A stretch of 41,800 nucleotides of DNA, taken from the NCBI GenBank assembly GCA_949067325.1, contig CARTDZ010000004.1, positions 1 to 41,800 of the forward strand. The letters are read 5' to 3'. The DNA comes from an uncultured Eubacteriales bacterium. Lineage in GTDB: Bacteria; Bacillota; Clostridia; Christensenellales; UBA1242. Each line of letters begins with the position of its first letter. The first letter of the stretch is position 1. The notes below the pieces were generated by a model that was not told where the DNA came from, searched no databases, and saw nothing but the letters and a program-made list of their open reading frames with translations. This document shows positions 5,814 to 14,201 of this stretch, one piece after another. The position numbers and the translations under genes were made by a program.

Positions 5814-8800
5814 ATGACAAAGAAAGAAAAATTTAACGGAATTGTGAAAGGAGCGGTTGTAGGAGTGAGCCTCATGCTCTGCATGGCAGTTTTGCCAGTA
5901 AATGCTTTGGCCAATATTGCAGGCGCTGCAGAAGAAGCTATTGTGAATGCACAAAAGACTATCAAAATCAACACCAAAGTTGAAGGTAATGCTGAAATCG
6001 GAAAGGTGACCAAGGGTGATCGCTATTATGTTCCAACTGCAACTTTTGGCACTACAAACTTAACAGATGAACACATCAAAGTTCGTCACGAAAATTCATT
6101 ATTGACAACTTCTCTTCAAAAAGACGAAGCAAAAGGTGCTTATTATTTTGACGCTACACGCGAAGGCAAATATATTGTATCATACACTTATACTGATGGC
6201 GGCAAGAGCTATACTTATGACTATACAGTAGAATGTAAAGTAAGTGATGTGCATTTTGAATTTGCGACAAATGTTGAAGACATTATTCCTTCAATATATG
6301 ATATCGCTTTGCTTAACAAGTCAGACGATACTAAAAACAAGGATATTGTTTTGCCTATACCTTCTATTATCGACGAAGAAGATGAAGCTGTTGAAGATTT
6401 GACAGTTTCTACTTCAAGAGCTGCTGATAGCAAGGGCAACCAACTTGTCATCACACTTTCAACAGGCACAAAAAATGTTCAAATTCAAAAGGACGAAACA
6501 ACTGGCAAATATTTCATCGACGGCGACCTTCTTGCAGCTAAAAATGACGACGGCATATATACAGCTCTTGGCGTTTATAGAATAAACTACACCTACTACT
6601 CAAATGGTGTGTTTGTGGCTCAAACTACAAAAACATTTGAAGTAAAAGACAAATACTTCATGACTGAGAAAGACAATACAAAATCAGGTTACACTCTTTC
6701 TGCGTCTTTTGCGTCAAGCGAACCTACTTCAGCCGTTACTGGTGTCGAAAAACAACTTCCTTCAATCAAGGCTGTTGCAACAGAATCAACTCAAAACAAC
6801 GATATCGAAGTTTATTATCAAATCAACGTTTATCACTATGAAGATGGAAAATATGTTGACCGCACAAGTGAATGCCTTGACAGCGAGGACCAAACAAAAT
6901 TCACACCTTTCAAAGATGGCAACTACAAAATAGAATACACAGTCAAAGACTTCTACAACAACACAGCAAAAGTTGAAAATGTAAGAATTTTTATCAATGA
7001 TGTAAAAGATACCCAAGCACCAAAAGTTTTTGCATATGTTGCAAATGAAGAAAAGGACGCTGAAGGCAAATATCAAGAGATAAGTTATAGAATCAAGTCT
7101 AGACAAATCAATCGCAACCTCATCATGTATGCAATTGGCGCTGAAGACAATGTCGAAAACAAAAATATGGAACTCGTTAGACAAATTCGTGACGCGGCAA
7201 ACACAACTCGCGTTGAAGTGAGCGACTATAACGACAAAAACCTCATCTTCTTGCCAAAAGCAGCAAAGGACTCTTCAATTCTTGCTACAATCATAAACGA
7301 CAACTATTATCTCAGACAAGACATGGAGAAAGATAAGGTTTACGCAAATTCTGATGCAAGCGAAATTCAAGCTTGGCTTAAAGAAAATGGTTACCTCATC
7401 GTAACAAACGATTACAACAAAAACCCAATCACAAATGCAAACTTTGAAGCTGGTTTTTATGGTGATATAGTTACAGACAACACTTCTAGCAGTTTTAACC
7501 TTGAAAAAATCAAAGAAAAACTTGCCTCTGAAGGCATAGCTTATGTTGCTTATGACAAAGACTACAACTTCACTCAACAGCAATATAGTCTTTATTACAA
7601 AGCAAAAGATGACGCTGGACAAGAGACAAAAGACGTTTACTATACTGTAAACTTCTCTACAGACGACGCTTTTAACGACTCAAGCGCTCCAGCTCTCACA
7701 TTCTCAACAAGCTTGCAACCAACTTACCTCAAAGACGACAAAATTGAGTTTGACGCGCCTGTTGAAAGTGATACTCAAGACACTCGTTTGAATGTGGTTT
7801 TTGGCTATCGTTACCTTTCAGCAAAGAATGTCAATAATCCAACCCCAATCACCACTGACGATACAAAAACTATTGAATTTAACAATAATTCCAAAGTTTC
7901 AGACAAATGGTATGGTCAAGCGGGCAATATTACTTCAAGTGGTTGGATAATGTTCAATGAAAAGAACACAAACAACAAATACGAAATAGACTTTGCAAAG
8001 GATCTTAAAAAAGATGGCTTTGACAAAGCGGTGGCAGTTGAACTTTTTGCGTATGCAGAAGATGACTATGGCAACCTTGGCTTCTTCAATCGTGTAATTG
8101 ACATTGCACAGCAAACTGAGGACTCAGAACTCAAACTCTTTGATGTTAAAGGCATCGACCAAACAACTTTCGACGCAAATACAACAATCACTCTTCCAAC
8201 AGTTTATTATGAGGATAAATATGTTGAATATATGACTGGTGATGTTTCAGTTTATTATATTTCAACAACTGGCGAAGGAGATGAAAAGACAACAACACGT
8301 ACAAAAGTTCAATCTTTTGGCAAGGATATGGTGCCAGATGAAAATCGTGGTCTCTTCATTATAAAGGGCGGCGAGTTTACAGCTTCAAGAGCAGGTGATT
8401 ATCAAGTAGTTATCACAGCAAAAGACGCTGGCGGAAACGAACAAGCAGTTTTCTTTGACTACAAAGTTACAACAAAGGGCGTAATCGAGGATCCAGTTAT
8501 TGACAACATTTCTACAAGCACTGTAAACCTCAAAATAGGCCAAAGATACAACTTCCCAGCACCTACGATAGCAATTTCTGATTCTGATGATAATGGATAT
8601 TATGGCATCAACCAACAGGACGATGTAAACCTTGCAACTTATTATTCAGTAAGAAAATTGTCAGGTCCAAACGGCAAAGATGACTTCCAAAAAACTCACT
8701 TTATTCCACAAGTGAGCGGAGAATATACTTTCCAATACAATGTTTGGCTTATCCGTTATGCAAAAGAAAACTTTAGTGAAACTGGCCCTCAAGAAGGCAA

Positions 8801-9866
8801 GCTTTCACTTGACGGCAATAGACTTATCTTCACAAAAGGCAGCACAAACTATTATGTTTATGTAGATATGTTTGACGAAACAAATGTAGATGCAAATTGT
8901 GAAAAAGCACCAAAACTTGTTGTAAGCACAAGCCTTACAAGGCCAGAGACTGCAGCAACTCTTTCAAAAACTGATTATGAAGGCATATTTGAACTTTTCG
9001 AAAGAAAAACTGAGCCTCAAATCTTTAAGGTAAGTGAAATTTCTTCACCAGTCATCACAATTGACGACGATCTTTTCAATATAGAAAACATTGTTGAAGA
9101 AGGAACTACAAAGAAAATTGCAATTCCAGAACTTTCAGCCACAGTTGACGGTGGAAGCATAGATCTTTCAAAGTCTAAGATTGAAATCTCAGTTGCAAGA
9201 GGAAGTGGTACAACAGTTCTTCAAACAATTATGTGCGACAAAATGCAAGAAGTTGACACTACTGATGTTAAATATGAAAACAATCAACTTTATCTCTACC
9301 TTAAGTATGACGGAACGTATTCAATCAAATACACAGCTCAAGGTATGAATGCAAACAACGAAGCTGCAGCAGACCCAACTTCAAAAACTTTCACAATTGA
9401 AAACGGAGACGTTGAAAAACCAGAAATTGAAGTTAAAGAAAGTGAGTTCTTAAACAGAGATAAAGATAAATATTCGCTCAGAGACAACAACCTTATTTTG
9501 AATGTTGACGCTATCACATTCAAAGACAATGTAAGTGATGTTGACTACCTCAAAAAACACTACTCTATCACAGTAAGAAATGCAAGCACAGGCAACGAAG
9601 TGAAGAGAGAAGGCGAAGGCGCTGTTTACAACTACACACTTGAAACAGCTGGTGAATATGAAATCACAATTGCAGTAACTGACGCAGCAGGCTGGACGAC
9701 TGAAAAAACAATCTCAATCAAAGTTGCAACTGACGCTGAAGACGCAAGAAATGTTTATCAGATTGTAGGAACAGTTTTGATCGTTGTATCAGTAGTAGTA
9801 CTTGCTGGCGTGGTAACTTACTTCATCGTATCAAAAGTTAAAGAAGACAAGAAAAAGAAGAGATAA
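5814..9866 (+). CDS. Large membrane-anchored surface protein with Ig/cadherin-like repeats
   Basis: This is a 1350-residue protein. The signal peptide has a basic N-terminus, hydrophobic run GAVVGVSLMLCMAVLPV and ALA-type exit at about residues 1-35. Then come about nine degenerate beta-sandwich modules, recognised by recurring G.Y.I.YT..D strands: GKYIVSYTYTDGG, GNYKIEYTVKDFYNN, GDYQVVITAKDAGGNE and GEYEITIAVTDAAGW. The C-terminus has one membrane helix (IVGTVLIVVSVVVLAGVVTY) and a short lysine-rich tail, so it is anchored by a transmembrane segment; no LPXTG sorting signal is seen. Start ATG 5814 is preferred over 5799 because GAGG (5803-5806) is seven bases ahead. It has its own promoter and terminator. 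The domain types recall the bacterial Ig-like domains of adhesins; the ligand is unknown. Confidence 0.88.
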   Translation: MTKKEKFNGIVKGAVVGVSLMLCMAVLPVNALANIAGAAEEAIVNAQKTIKINTKVEGNAEIGKVTKGDRYYVPTATFGTTNLTDEHIKVRHENSLLTTSLQKDEAKGAYYFDATREGKYIVSYTYTDGGKSYTYDYTVECKVSDVHFEFATNVEDIIPSIYDIALLNKSDDTKNKDIVLPIPSIIDEEDEAVEDLTVSTSRAADSKGNQLVITLSTGTKNVQIQKDETTGKYFIDGDLLAAKNDDGIYTALGVYRINYTYYSNGVFVAQTTKTFEVKDKYFMTEKDNTKSGYTLSASFASSEPTSAVTGVEKQLPSIKAVATESTQNNDIEVYYQINVYHYEDGKYVDRTSECLDSEDQTKFTPFKDGNYKIEYTVKDFYNNTAKVENVRIFINDVKDTQAPKVFAYVANEEKDAEGKYQEISYRIKSRQINRNLIMYAIGAEDNVENKNMELVRQIRDAANTTRVEVSDYNDKNLIFLPKAAKDSSILATIINDNYYLRQDMEKDKVYANSDASEIQAWLKENGYLIVTNDYNKNPITNANFEAGFYGDIVTDNTSSSFNLEKIKEKLASEGIAYVAYDKDYNFTQQQYSLYYKAKDDAGQETKDVYYTVNFSTDDAFNDSSAPALTFSTSLQPTYLKDDKIEFDAPVESDTQDTRLNVVFGYRYLSAKNVNNPTPITTDDTKTIEFNNNSKVSDKWYGQAGNITSSGWIMFNEKNTNNKYEIDFAKDLKKDGFDKAVAVELFAYAEDDYGNLGFFNRVIDIAQQTEDSELKLFDVKGIDQTTFDANTTITLPTVYYEDKYVEYMTGDVSVYYISTTGEGDEKTTTRTKVQSFGKDMVPDENRGLFIIKGGEFTASRAGDYQVVITAKDAGGNEQAVFFDYKVTTKGVIEDPVIDNISTSTVNLKIGQRYNFPAPTIAISDSDDNGYYGINQQDDVNLATYYSVRKLSGPNGKDDFQKTHFIPQVSGEYTFQYNVWLIRYAKENFSETGPQEGKLSLDGNRLIFTKGSTNYYVYVDMFDETNVDANCEKAPKLVVSTSLTRPETAATLSKTDYEGIFELFERKTEPQIFKVSEISSPVITIDDDLFNIENIVEEGTTKKIAIPELSATVDGGSIDLSKSKIEISVARGSGTTVLQTIMCDKMQEVDTTDVKYENNQLYLYLKYDGTYSIKYTAQGMNANNEAAADPTSKTFTIENGDVEKPEIEVKESEFLNRDKDKYSLRDNNLILNVDAITFKDNVSDVDYLKKHYSITVRNASTGNEVKREGEGAVYNYTLETAGEYEITIAVTDAAGWTTEKTISIKVATDAEDARNVYQIVGTVLIVVSVVVLAGVVTYFIVSKVKEDKKKKR

Positions 9867-9973
9867 TCAAAAATTTAATCAATCTTCAATTTAATCAATC
9901 TTCAAAAACTTTGAAAACACTGCAAAAACAAGACAAAATTTAAAAAATTTCATGCCTTGTTGGCCAAACAACA

Positions 9974-10010
9974 AAAAACGCTCAAATGAAAATTTTGAGC
10001 GTTTTTCTTT
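9974..10010 (+). terminator. Terminator of the surface protein gene
   Basis: A perfect 13-bp stem (9974-9986 with 9994-10006) has a 7-nt loop and a T-rich tail. Confidence 0.9.
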
Positions 10011-10032
10011 TTGATTAAATTGCCGTTTTCGC

Positions 10033-10061
10033 TTGACATATTCTGCCAATTATGATATTAT
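10033..10061 (+). promoter_or_regulatory. Promoter of rplU-prp-rpmA
   Basis: Consensus TTGACA (10033-10038) and TATTAT (10056-10061) have a 17-bp spacer, one of the best promoters in the window. This fits a ribosomal protein operon. Confidence 0.85.
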
Positions 10062-10067
10062 ATCAAA

Positions 10068-10133
10068 TGTATCCGCATGTGTAGGGTTTCAAAGTCTTTT
10101 TTTAAGCACCCGTTTTCAGCGAGTTTGGTTAGA
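10068..10133 (+). ncRNA. Candidate L21 leader (autoregulatory 5' UTR of rplU)
   Basis: A leader of about 80 nt lies between the predicted start point and rplU. It contains CCGCATGTG and GGG (10073-10086) and a CCC-containing segment (10109-10111) that can be drawn as a stem, followed by the SD GAGGAGG. Firmicutes rplU operons usually carry a structured L21 leader in this position. The position and the GCATGTG block favour that identity, but I could not fold or align it. Confidence 0.45.
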
Positions 10134-10146
10134 GGAGGTAAAAAAT

Positions 10147-10455
10147 ATGTTTGCAATCGTTCAAACAGGTGGAAAGCAATATAAGGTTTCTGAAGGCGAC
10201 GTAATCAGCGTTGAAAAACTTGAAAACGCTGTCGGCGACAAAGTTAAACTTGAAGTGTTGCTTGTGAGTGACAACGGCAATGTTGTTGCAGGTTCACCTA
10301 CAGTGAAAGGTGCAATTTGTGAAGCTGAAGTTCTTGCTCACGGCAAAGGCGACAAAATTGTTGTTTTCAAATACAAGCCAAAGAAGAATGAAAGAAAGAA
10401 ACAAGGTCACAGACAACCATTCACTCAACTTAAAGTTTTATCAATCAAAAAGTAA
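10147..10455 (+). CDS. rplU: 50S ribosomal protein L21 (bL21)
   Basis: This is a 102-residue protein, the normal bL21 length. It begins MFAIVQTGGKQYKVSEGDVI and has the conserved VFKYKPKKNERKKQGHRQPF block with the signature basic loop that contacts 23S rRNA. Start ATG 10147 follows GAGGAGG at the ideal distance; the in-frame extension back to 10033 overlaps the promoter and is not translated. It is the first gene of the conserved rplU-prp-rpmA operon. Confidence 0.98.
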   Translation: MFAIVQTGGKQYKVSEGDVISVEKLENAVGDKVKLEVLLVSDNGNVVAGSPTVKGAICEAEVLAHGKGDKIVVFKYKPKKNERKKQGHRQPFTQLKVLSIKK

Positions 10456-10466
10456 GGCTTAAAAAG

Positions 10467-10790
10467 ATGACAAAGATTACTTTTTATAAAAAAAATGAGG
10501 TGCTTCTTGGCTTTGAAGTCAAAGGGCATACTGGAAAGGACATCTACGGCAAAGATCTCTTGTGTTGCCAAATTTCAACTGTGGCTCAGCTTGCAGTTGT
10601 GGGTATAAAAGAGGTTGACAACTTAAAGTGCAATTTTAAAATTCGCGACGGATATTTAAAAATTTTGCTTGATGAAAAAGATGCAAAAACTGATAGAATT
10701 CAATTTTTGTTTGAAACTTGCCTTAGTTCTTTCAACTCAATCATCGTTGATGAAAAAAAATATGTAAAATTGGAGGTAGAAAATGTTTAA
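10467..10790 (+). CDS. prp: Ribosomal-processing cysteine protease Prp
   Basis: This is a 107-residue member of the Prp (YsxB) family. The catalytic His is in EVKGHTGKD and the catalytic Cys in LLCCQIST (family pattern D..C...S). Prp removes the N-terminal extension of ribosomal protein L27 in Firmicutes and relatives, a step needed for ribosome function. The substrate gene rpmA starts inside its last codons (8-base overlap), so protease and substrate are translationally coupled. The SD is weak (AAGG before ATG 10467), which may keep protease levels below those of the ribosomal proteins. Confidence 0.94.
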   Translation: MTKITFYKKNEVLLGFEVKGHTGKDIYGKDLLCCQISTVAQLAVVGIKEVDNLKCNFKIRDGYLKILLDEKDAKTDRIQFLFETCLSSFNSIIVDEKKYVKLEVENV

Positions 10791-11058
10791 GTTTAATGCT
10801 CAACTTTTCGCTCACAAGAAGGGTGGTGGAAGCAGTAAGAACGGCCGTGAATCTCACAGCAAACGTTTGGGCGTAAAAGCCTATGCTGGTGAACGCGTGA
10901 CTGCTGGCTCAATAATAATAAGACAACGTGGAACCAAGGTTTATCCTGGCGTAAACGTTGGAGTAGGTAAGGATTACACCTTGTTTGCACTTTGTGACGG
11001 AATAATCAAGTTTGGCAAAAGCGACGGAAAAAAAGTTGTAAGCGTCGTTGTTGAATAA
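10783..11058 (+). CDS. rpmA: 50S ribosomal protein L27 precursor (bL27)
   Basis: This is a 91-residue protein with the N-terminal extension MFKFNAQLFA in front of the mature HKKGGGSSKNGRESHSKRLG. This corresponds to the Firmicutes-type precursor (the LQ/LN.FFA-like motif) that Prp cleaves. Mature L27 reaches the peptidyl-transferase centre with its N-terminus, so cleavage is required. Here the residue after the cut is His, where Ser or Ala is common. SD GGAGG is at 10772-10776. A terminator follows directly. Confidence 0.98.
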   Translation: MFKFNAQLFAHKKGGGSSKNGRESHSKRLGVKAYAGERVTAGSIIIRQRGTKVYPGVNVGVGKDYTLFALCDGIIKFGKSDGKKVVSVVVE

Positions 11059-11059
11059 T

Positions 11060-11092
11060 AAAAATGCGGGGCTTTTTGCTCCCATTTTTTTT
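11060..11092 (+). terminator. Terminator of rplU-prp-rpmA
   Basis: The stem AAAAATG-GGGGC pairs with GCTCC-CATTTTT (one bulged C, one G-U) around a T-rich loop and ends in eight T residues. Confidence 0.8.
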
Positions 11093-11248
11093 AGATATGT
11101 AGGCTTATCGCGAAATATAAAAAGCGTCTTCTTACAAAATTTTTCTTAAAATGTACATTATTTTAGTTGCTTGAAATAAAGGTTTTGGCAAATTTAAAAT
11201 TTCAAACAAAAGATAAAAAGAAAAAAACAAAAGACAAGCAAAATAATC

Positions 11249-12076
11249 ATGAAATATAAAATTGAAAATGATAAAATAACAATTTATTCAAAAGAGGATT
11301 TTAATCCGCAGCACATATTAGAATGCGGTCAGGTTTTTTCATACGCACAGGAAGGTGACGAATACATAGTTTTTCCGCAAGATAAGTTTGCAAAAATAGT
11401 TGAAAATGAGGACAATTATCAAATTTCTACTAAAAATACCGACTTTTTTGAGGAATATTTTGATCTTAGGCAGGATTATGGCTTGATAAAAGATAAGCTG
11501 AAAGCCTTTAAAATCTTAAAAAAGCCAATAGAATTTGGTCATGGAATAAGAATTTTAAAGCAGGATCTGTTTGAAACAGTTGTTTCTTTTATCATATCAG
11601 CCAACAACAATATCAAAAGAATAAAACTTATTCTAGGCCGTCTGCGTGAGCAGCTAGGGCAAAAAACTGAATATGGTTATTCTTTTCCTTCTCTTGCAAA
11701 AATGCGTGAAAAAGATGAGGAATTTTATAAAAAAATAGGTTGTGGATATCGAGCATCTTATTTATCAAAAGCAGTTTGGCAGTTTGATGAAGAAACTTTG
11801 AAGTCGTGGTCAAATCTTCCAACGATAACTCTCCGCCAAAAGCTTCTCACGCTCTGCGGTGTTGGGCCAAAAGTAGCTGACTGCATACTTCTTTTTGGTT
11901 ATGGCAGAGGCGATGTCTTTCCAGTAGATACATGGATAGCTCAGATGTACAATCAGTATTATTCGCCACTTGAAAATCGTGAGCAAATTCGCGAAAATTT
12001 GGTGGCAGAGTTTGGCCAACTTTCAGGCTACGCTCAACAATATCTCTTTTATTTTCAGCGTTCAAGTCAAAACTAA
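11249..12076 (+). CDS. ogg: 8-oxoguanine DNA glycosylase (OGG1-type)
   Basis: This is a 275-residue base-excision repair enzyme of the HhH-GPD superfamily. The N-terminal OGG_N half includes FNPQHILECGQVFSY. The central FETVVSFIISANNNIKRI helix pair and the hairpin LCGVGPKVADCILLF carry the catalytic Lys (in GPKVAD), followed by the catalytic Asp in FPVDTWI. These are the bifunctional glycosylase/AP-lyase residues of OGG1. It removes 8-oxoguanine opposite cytosine. The length fits the clostridial OGG1 family. No clear SD precedes ATG 11249, and no adjacent repair gene is seen, so it stands alone. Its stop codon lies inside its own terminator stem. Confidence 0.92.
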   Translation: MKYKIENDKITIYSKEDFNPQHILECGQVFSYAQEGDEYIVFPQDKFAKIVENEDNYQISTKNTDFFEEYFDLRQDYGLIKDKLKAFKILKKPIEFGHGIRILKQDLFETVVSFIISANNNIKRIKLILGRLREQLGQKTEYGYSFPSLAKMREKDEEFYKKIGCGYRASYLSKAVWQFDEETLKSWSNLPTITLRQKLLTLCGVGPKVADCILLFGYGRGDVFPVDTWIAQMYNQYYSPLENREQIRENLVAEFGQLSGYAQQYLFYFQRSSQN

Positions 12077-12096
12077 GATTTTTCTTAGTTTTTTTT
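12069..12096 (+). terminator. Terminator of the ogg gene
   Basis: The stem AACTAAG (12071-12077) pairs with CTTAGTT (12084-12090) around a 6-nt loop, followed by a T tract. The TAA stop is part of the stem. Confidence 0.82.
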
Positions 12097-12183
12097 GTTT
12101 TTTAGGTAATTTATTTTGATTTAATTGCTATTACGTCAATTTATATAACTTATTTATTACGCTTAAATATTAAAAATAGGGTA

Positions 12184-12212
12184 TTTACAATCAGTAAAAA
12201 CTATGATATACT
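12184..12212 (+). promoter_or_regulatory. Promoter of the floA-era operon
   Basis: TTTACA (12184-12189) and TATACT (12207-12212) are 17 bp apart, with TGA before the -10 (extended). The resulting leader is about 105 nt, A-rich, and has no obvious riboswitch. Confidence 0.78.
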
Positions 12213-12324
12213 AAAGGCGTAAAGCAATGCAAATAAAAAATTTCACATAAAATTTTAAAATCAAAATCAATCACAAAAAACTTTTTTTATACACAAAACA
12301 ATCTTACAATGGAGGAAAAAACGA

Positions 12325-13335
12325 ATGAATATGTCACTTTTAGCAATTTCAACCGCAGGAATAGTTTTTCTTTCGCTCGCTGGAGCTTTGCTTCTAGGCG
12401 TGGCTCTTTTTATATTGATAATTCCTTTCAAACCATGGTTGGTTGCACTTTTGTCAGGTTGCTACATTCTAAGTTTTAAACTTTTATCAGCCCGTTCTCG
12501 CAAAATTGACGTTATGGCACTAGTTGAAGCTTACATTCAGTCAAAAAAATCAAAATTTGGGTTTTCATTCAACGAGCTTGAAGCTTATCACCTTTCAGGC
12601 GGCAACTGTCAACAACTTATCGCTGGATTATATACGGCAAAAAATTCAAATATTCCACTTGAAGTTGAAACTGCAAAATCAATTGATCTTTCAGGTTTAA
12701 ATTTGAAACATATCATCGAAAGCGCGATAAATTCACACAATATTATGATTGAAAATATTTCTGCTTTAACACAAGATAGTTTTGAAATTATTGCTTGTGT
12801 TAAGGCAACGATAAAAACCAACATCAAAAACGCCTTGAATGGCAGTGACGAGCAAAGTTTGAAAGATAAAATTTCAAGTTTTGTTATAAGCAAAATAGCA
12901 CTTTCATCAAATTACAAAAACCTGCTTTCAAATCCTCAAACAATCATTGAAGACTATCAAAAAGCAAAACTTGATGATGGCAACTTGTTTAGATTAATAT
13001 CTCTTGAGATTGCAAAAGTTGATATTGGCCGAGATGTAGGCACAGAAATGGCGATCAAACGTGCTGAAAAAGAAAAGGCATATATGCAAGTGAGCGCTGA
13101 GCGAGAAAAAAATCAAGAGGAGCTTCGTCAGCTGCAGATGAAAACTCAGGTTGAGGAAATGAAGGGTGAGGTCCTTTCTGCTGAAGCTGAAGTGCCAAAG
13201 GCTATAGCTGACGCAATCAAGGAAGGCCGCTTCTCAATTATGGACTACTACAAACTTATGAACCTTCAGGCCGACACCGCACTTCGCAGATCAATTTTGT
13301 CAGACGAAAAAGCCAAAAAGTCTAAGGAGGGATAA
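12325..13335 (+). CDS. floA: Flotillin-like protein FloA
   Basis: This is a 336-residue protein. A hydrophobic N-terminal hairpin covers about residues 5-58 (two membrane-associated segments with the PFKPW break), then an SPFH-like domain. The family's C-terminal signature is clear: AIKRAEKEKAYMQVSAER, then QVEEMKGEVLSAEAEVPKAI, then MDYYKLMNLQADTALRRSIL. FloA organises functional membrane microdomains and affects membrane fluidity, secretion and sporulation signalling in Bacillus. In B. subtilis floA (yqfA) also lies just upstream of yqfC-yqfD, as here with one gene between. SD TGGAGG precedes ATG 12325. It is the first gene of a six-gene operon. Confidence 0.95.
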   Translation: MNMSLLAISTAGIVFLSLAGALLLGVALFILIIPFKPWLVALLSGCYILSFKLLSARSRKIDVMALVEAYIQSKKSKFGFSFNELEAYHLSGGNCQQLIAGLYTAKNSNIPLEVETAKSIDLSGLNLKHIIESAINSHNIMIENISALTQDSFEIIACVKATIKTNIKNALNGSDEQSLKDKISSFVISKIALSSNYKNLLSNPQTIIEDYQKAKLDDGNLFRLISLEIAKVDIGRDVGTEMAIKRAEKEKAYMQVSAEREKNQEELRQLQMKTQVEEMKGEVLSAEAEVPKAIADAIKEGRFSIMDYYKLMNLQADTALRRSILSDEKAKKSKEG

Positions 13336-13338
13336 AAA

Positions 13339-13890
13339 ATGTCTCCATTTGTCATTCTTGGCATTTGTCTTGGTGGGGCAATTGTGCTTCTGGTGGCTTT
13401 CATATGGATAGTGCGAACAGCAAATGCCAATCGTTTCAACAAAAAATTTAAAAAACATTTACAAAAAGAAGAGGTAGAAACTGAAGATATTTCTTTTGAA
13501 GACCCGCTTCCTTTGCTTAAGGAAGAAGCGCCTTCAAAAGGCGAGGCGATTGTTGAAGAATATAATCCTGCAACTGAAGAGTTTTCACAAATGCAACACA
13601 TTCAAAATGCTTCTATCGAAAAAAATGATACGACCAAAAATTCTAGTGAAGAGCGTTTTGAAAGGGCTATGAGGCGTTTTCAGGAGTTATCAAACCGCAA
13701 CAAAGAAAATGCAGCAGCAACAGCAACCAAAAAGGTGGAGAAAGATGACTTTGAAGAGTTTATGAACCAACACTCTTATGGCCGTATGCTGACCGACAAA
13801 ACTTTGTATGAACAAATAAAAGAGCTATCGCCAGAACTTAAAGCAATTCTTTTCAGTGGGCTTTTTAGGCCTTATGATGAAGATAAATAA
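13339..13890 (+). CDS. Unknown single-pass membrane protein downstream of floA
   Basis: This is a 183-residue protein that I do not recognise. An N-terminal membrane helix (about residues 3-26, FVILGICLGGAIVLLVAFIWIV) is followed by a basic stretch and a long acidic, low-complexity cytoplasmic region. The C-terminus is a compact-looking block of about 45 residues (DDFEEFMNQHSYGRMLTD, then LSPELKAILFSGLF). It starts 3 bases after floA, and its SD (AAGGAGGG) overlaps the end of floA, so the two are co-translated. The place is that of YqfB, a short unknown protein in Bacillus, but similarity is not evident. A role as FloA partner is inference from position only. Confidence 0.78.
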   Translation: MSPFVILGICLGGAIVLLVAFIWIVRTANANRFNKKFKKHLQKEEVETEDISFEDPLPLLKEEAPSKGEAIVEEYNPATEEFSQMQHIQNASIEKNDTTKNSSEERFERAMRRFQELSNRNKENAAATATKKVEKDDFEEFMNQHSYGRMLTDKTLYEQIKELSPELKAILFSGLFRPYDEDK

Positions 13891-13946
13891 TATAAACAAT
13901 TAATAATCCAAATTGAACAAGCATAAACCTTTAAAGAGGAAAGTGT

Positions 13947-14201
13947 ATGTTCAATTTTTTTGATGAAGTAAAAAACTTAAAAAATATGACAATAACCGAC
14001 AAATACAATATTGTAAATATTTCGGGGCAAATTTTGTATGTTGAAGGTCATCTTGGTCTTACAAACCTTTCAAAAGAGAATATAAGCTTTCGCGTAAAGG
14101 GTGGGCGTGTTGTTGTTGAAGGCACAAACATGATGCTGGCCGAACTTTCAGAAAACACCTTGAAAATTGTAGGTGAAATCAAAAAAGTTGAGGCTTTTTG
14201 A
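13947..14201 (+). CDS. yqfC: YabP/YqfC-family sporulation protein YqfC
   Basis: This is an 84-residue protein with no membrane segment. It matches the YabP/YqfC family in the DKYNIVNISGQILYVEGHLG stretch, ENISFRVKGGRVVVEG and the final LKIVGEIKKVE strand. YqfC is made under sigma-E control in the Bacillus mother cell and is thought to act with YqfD (SpoIVFB-independent, envelope-related); the mechanism is unknown. SD AGAGGAAAG lies before ATG 13947. Its TGA overlaps the ATG of yqfD (TGATG), so they are coupled. Its presence argues for a spore-forming ancestry. Confidence 0.92.
   Translation: MFNFFDEVKNLKNMTITDKYNIVNISGQILYVEGHLGLTNLSKENISFRVKGGRVVVEGTNMMLAELSENTLKIVGEIKKVEAF

Noticed and set aside
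6786..7184. Minus-strand 132-codon frame inside the 1350-residue surface protein gene
   Set aside because: Antisense shadow rich in Phe, Ile and Cys with no SD or promoter.
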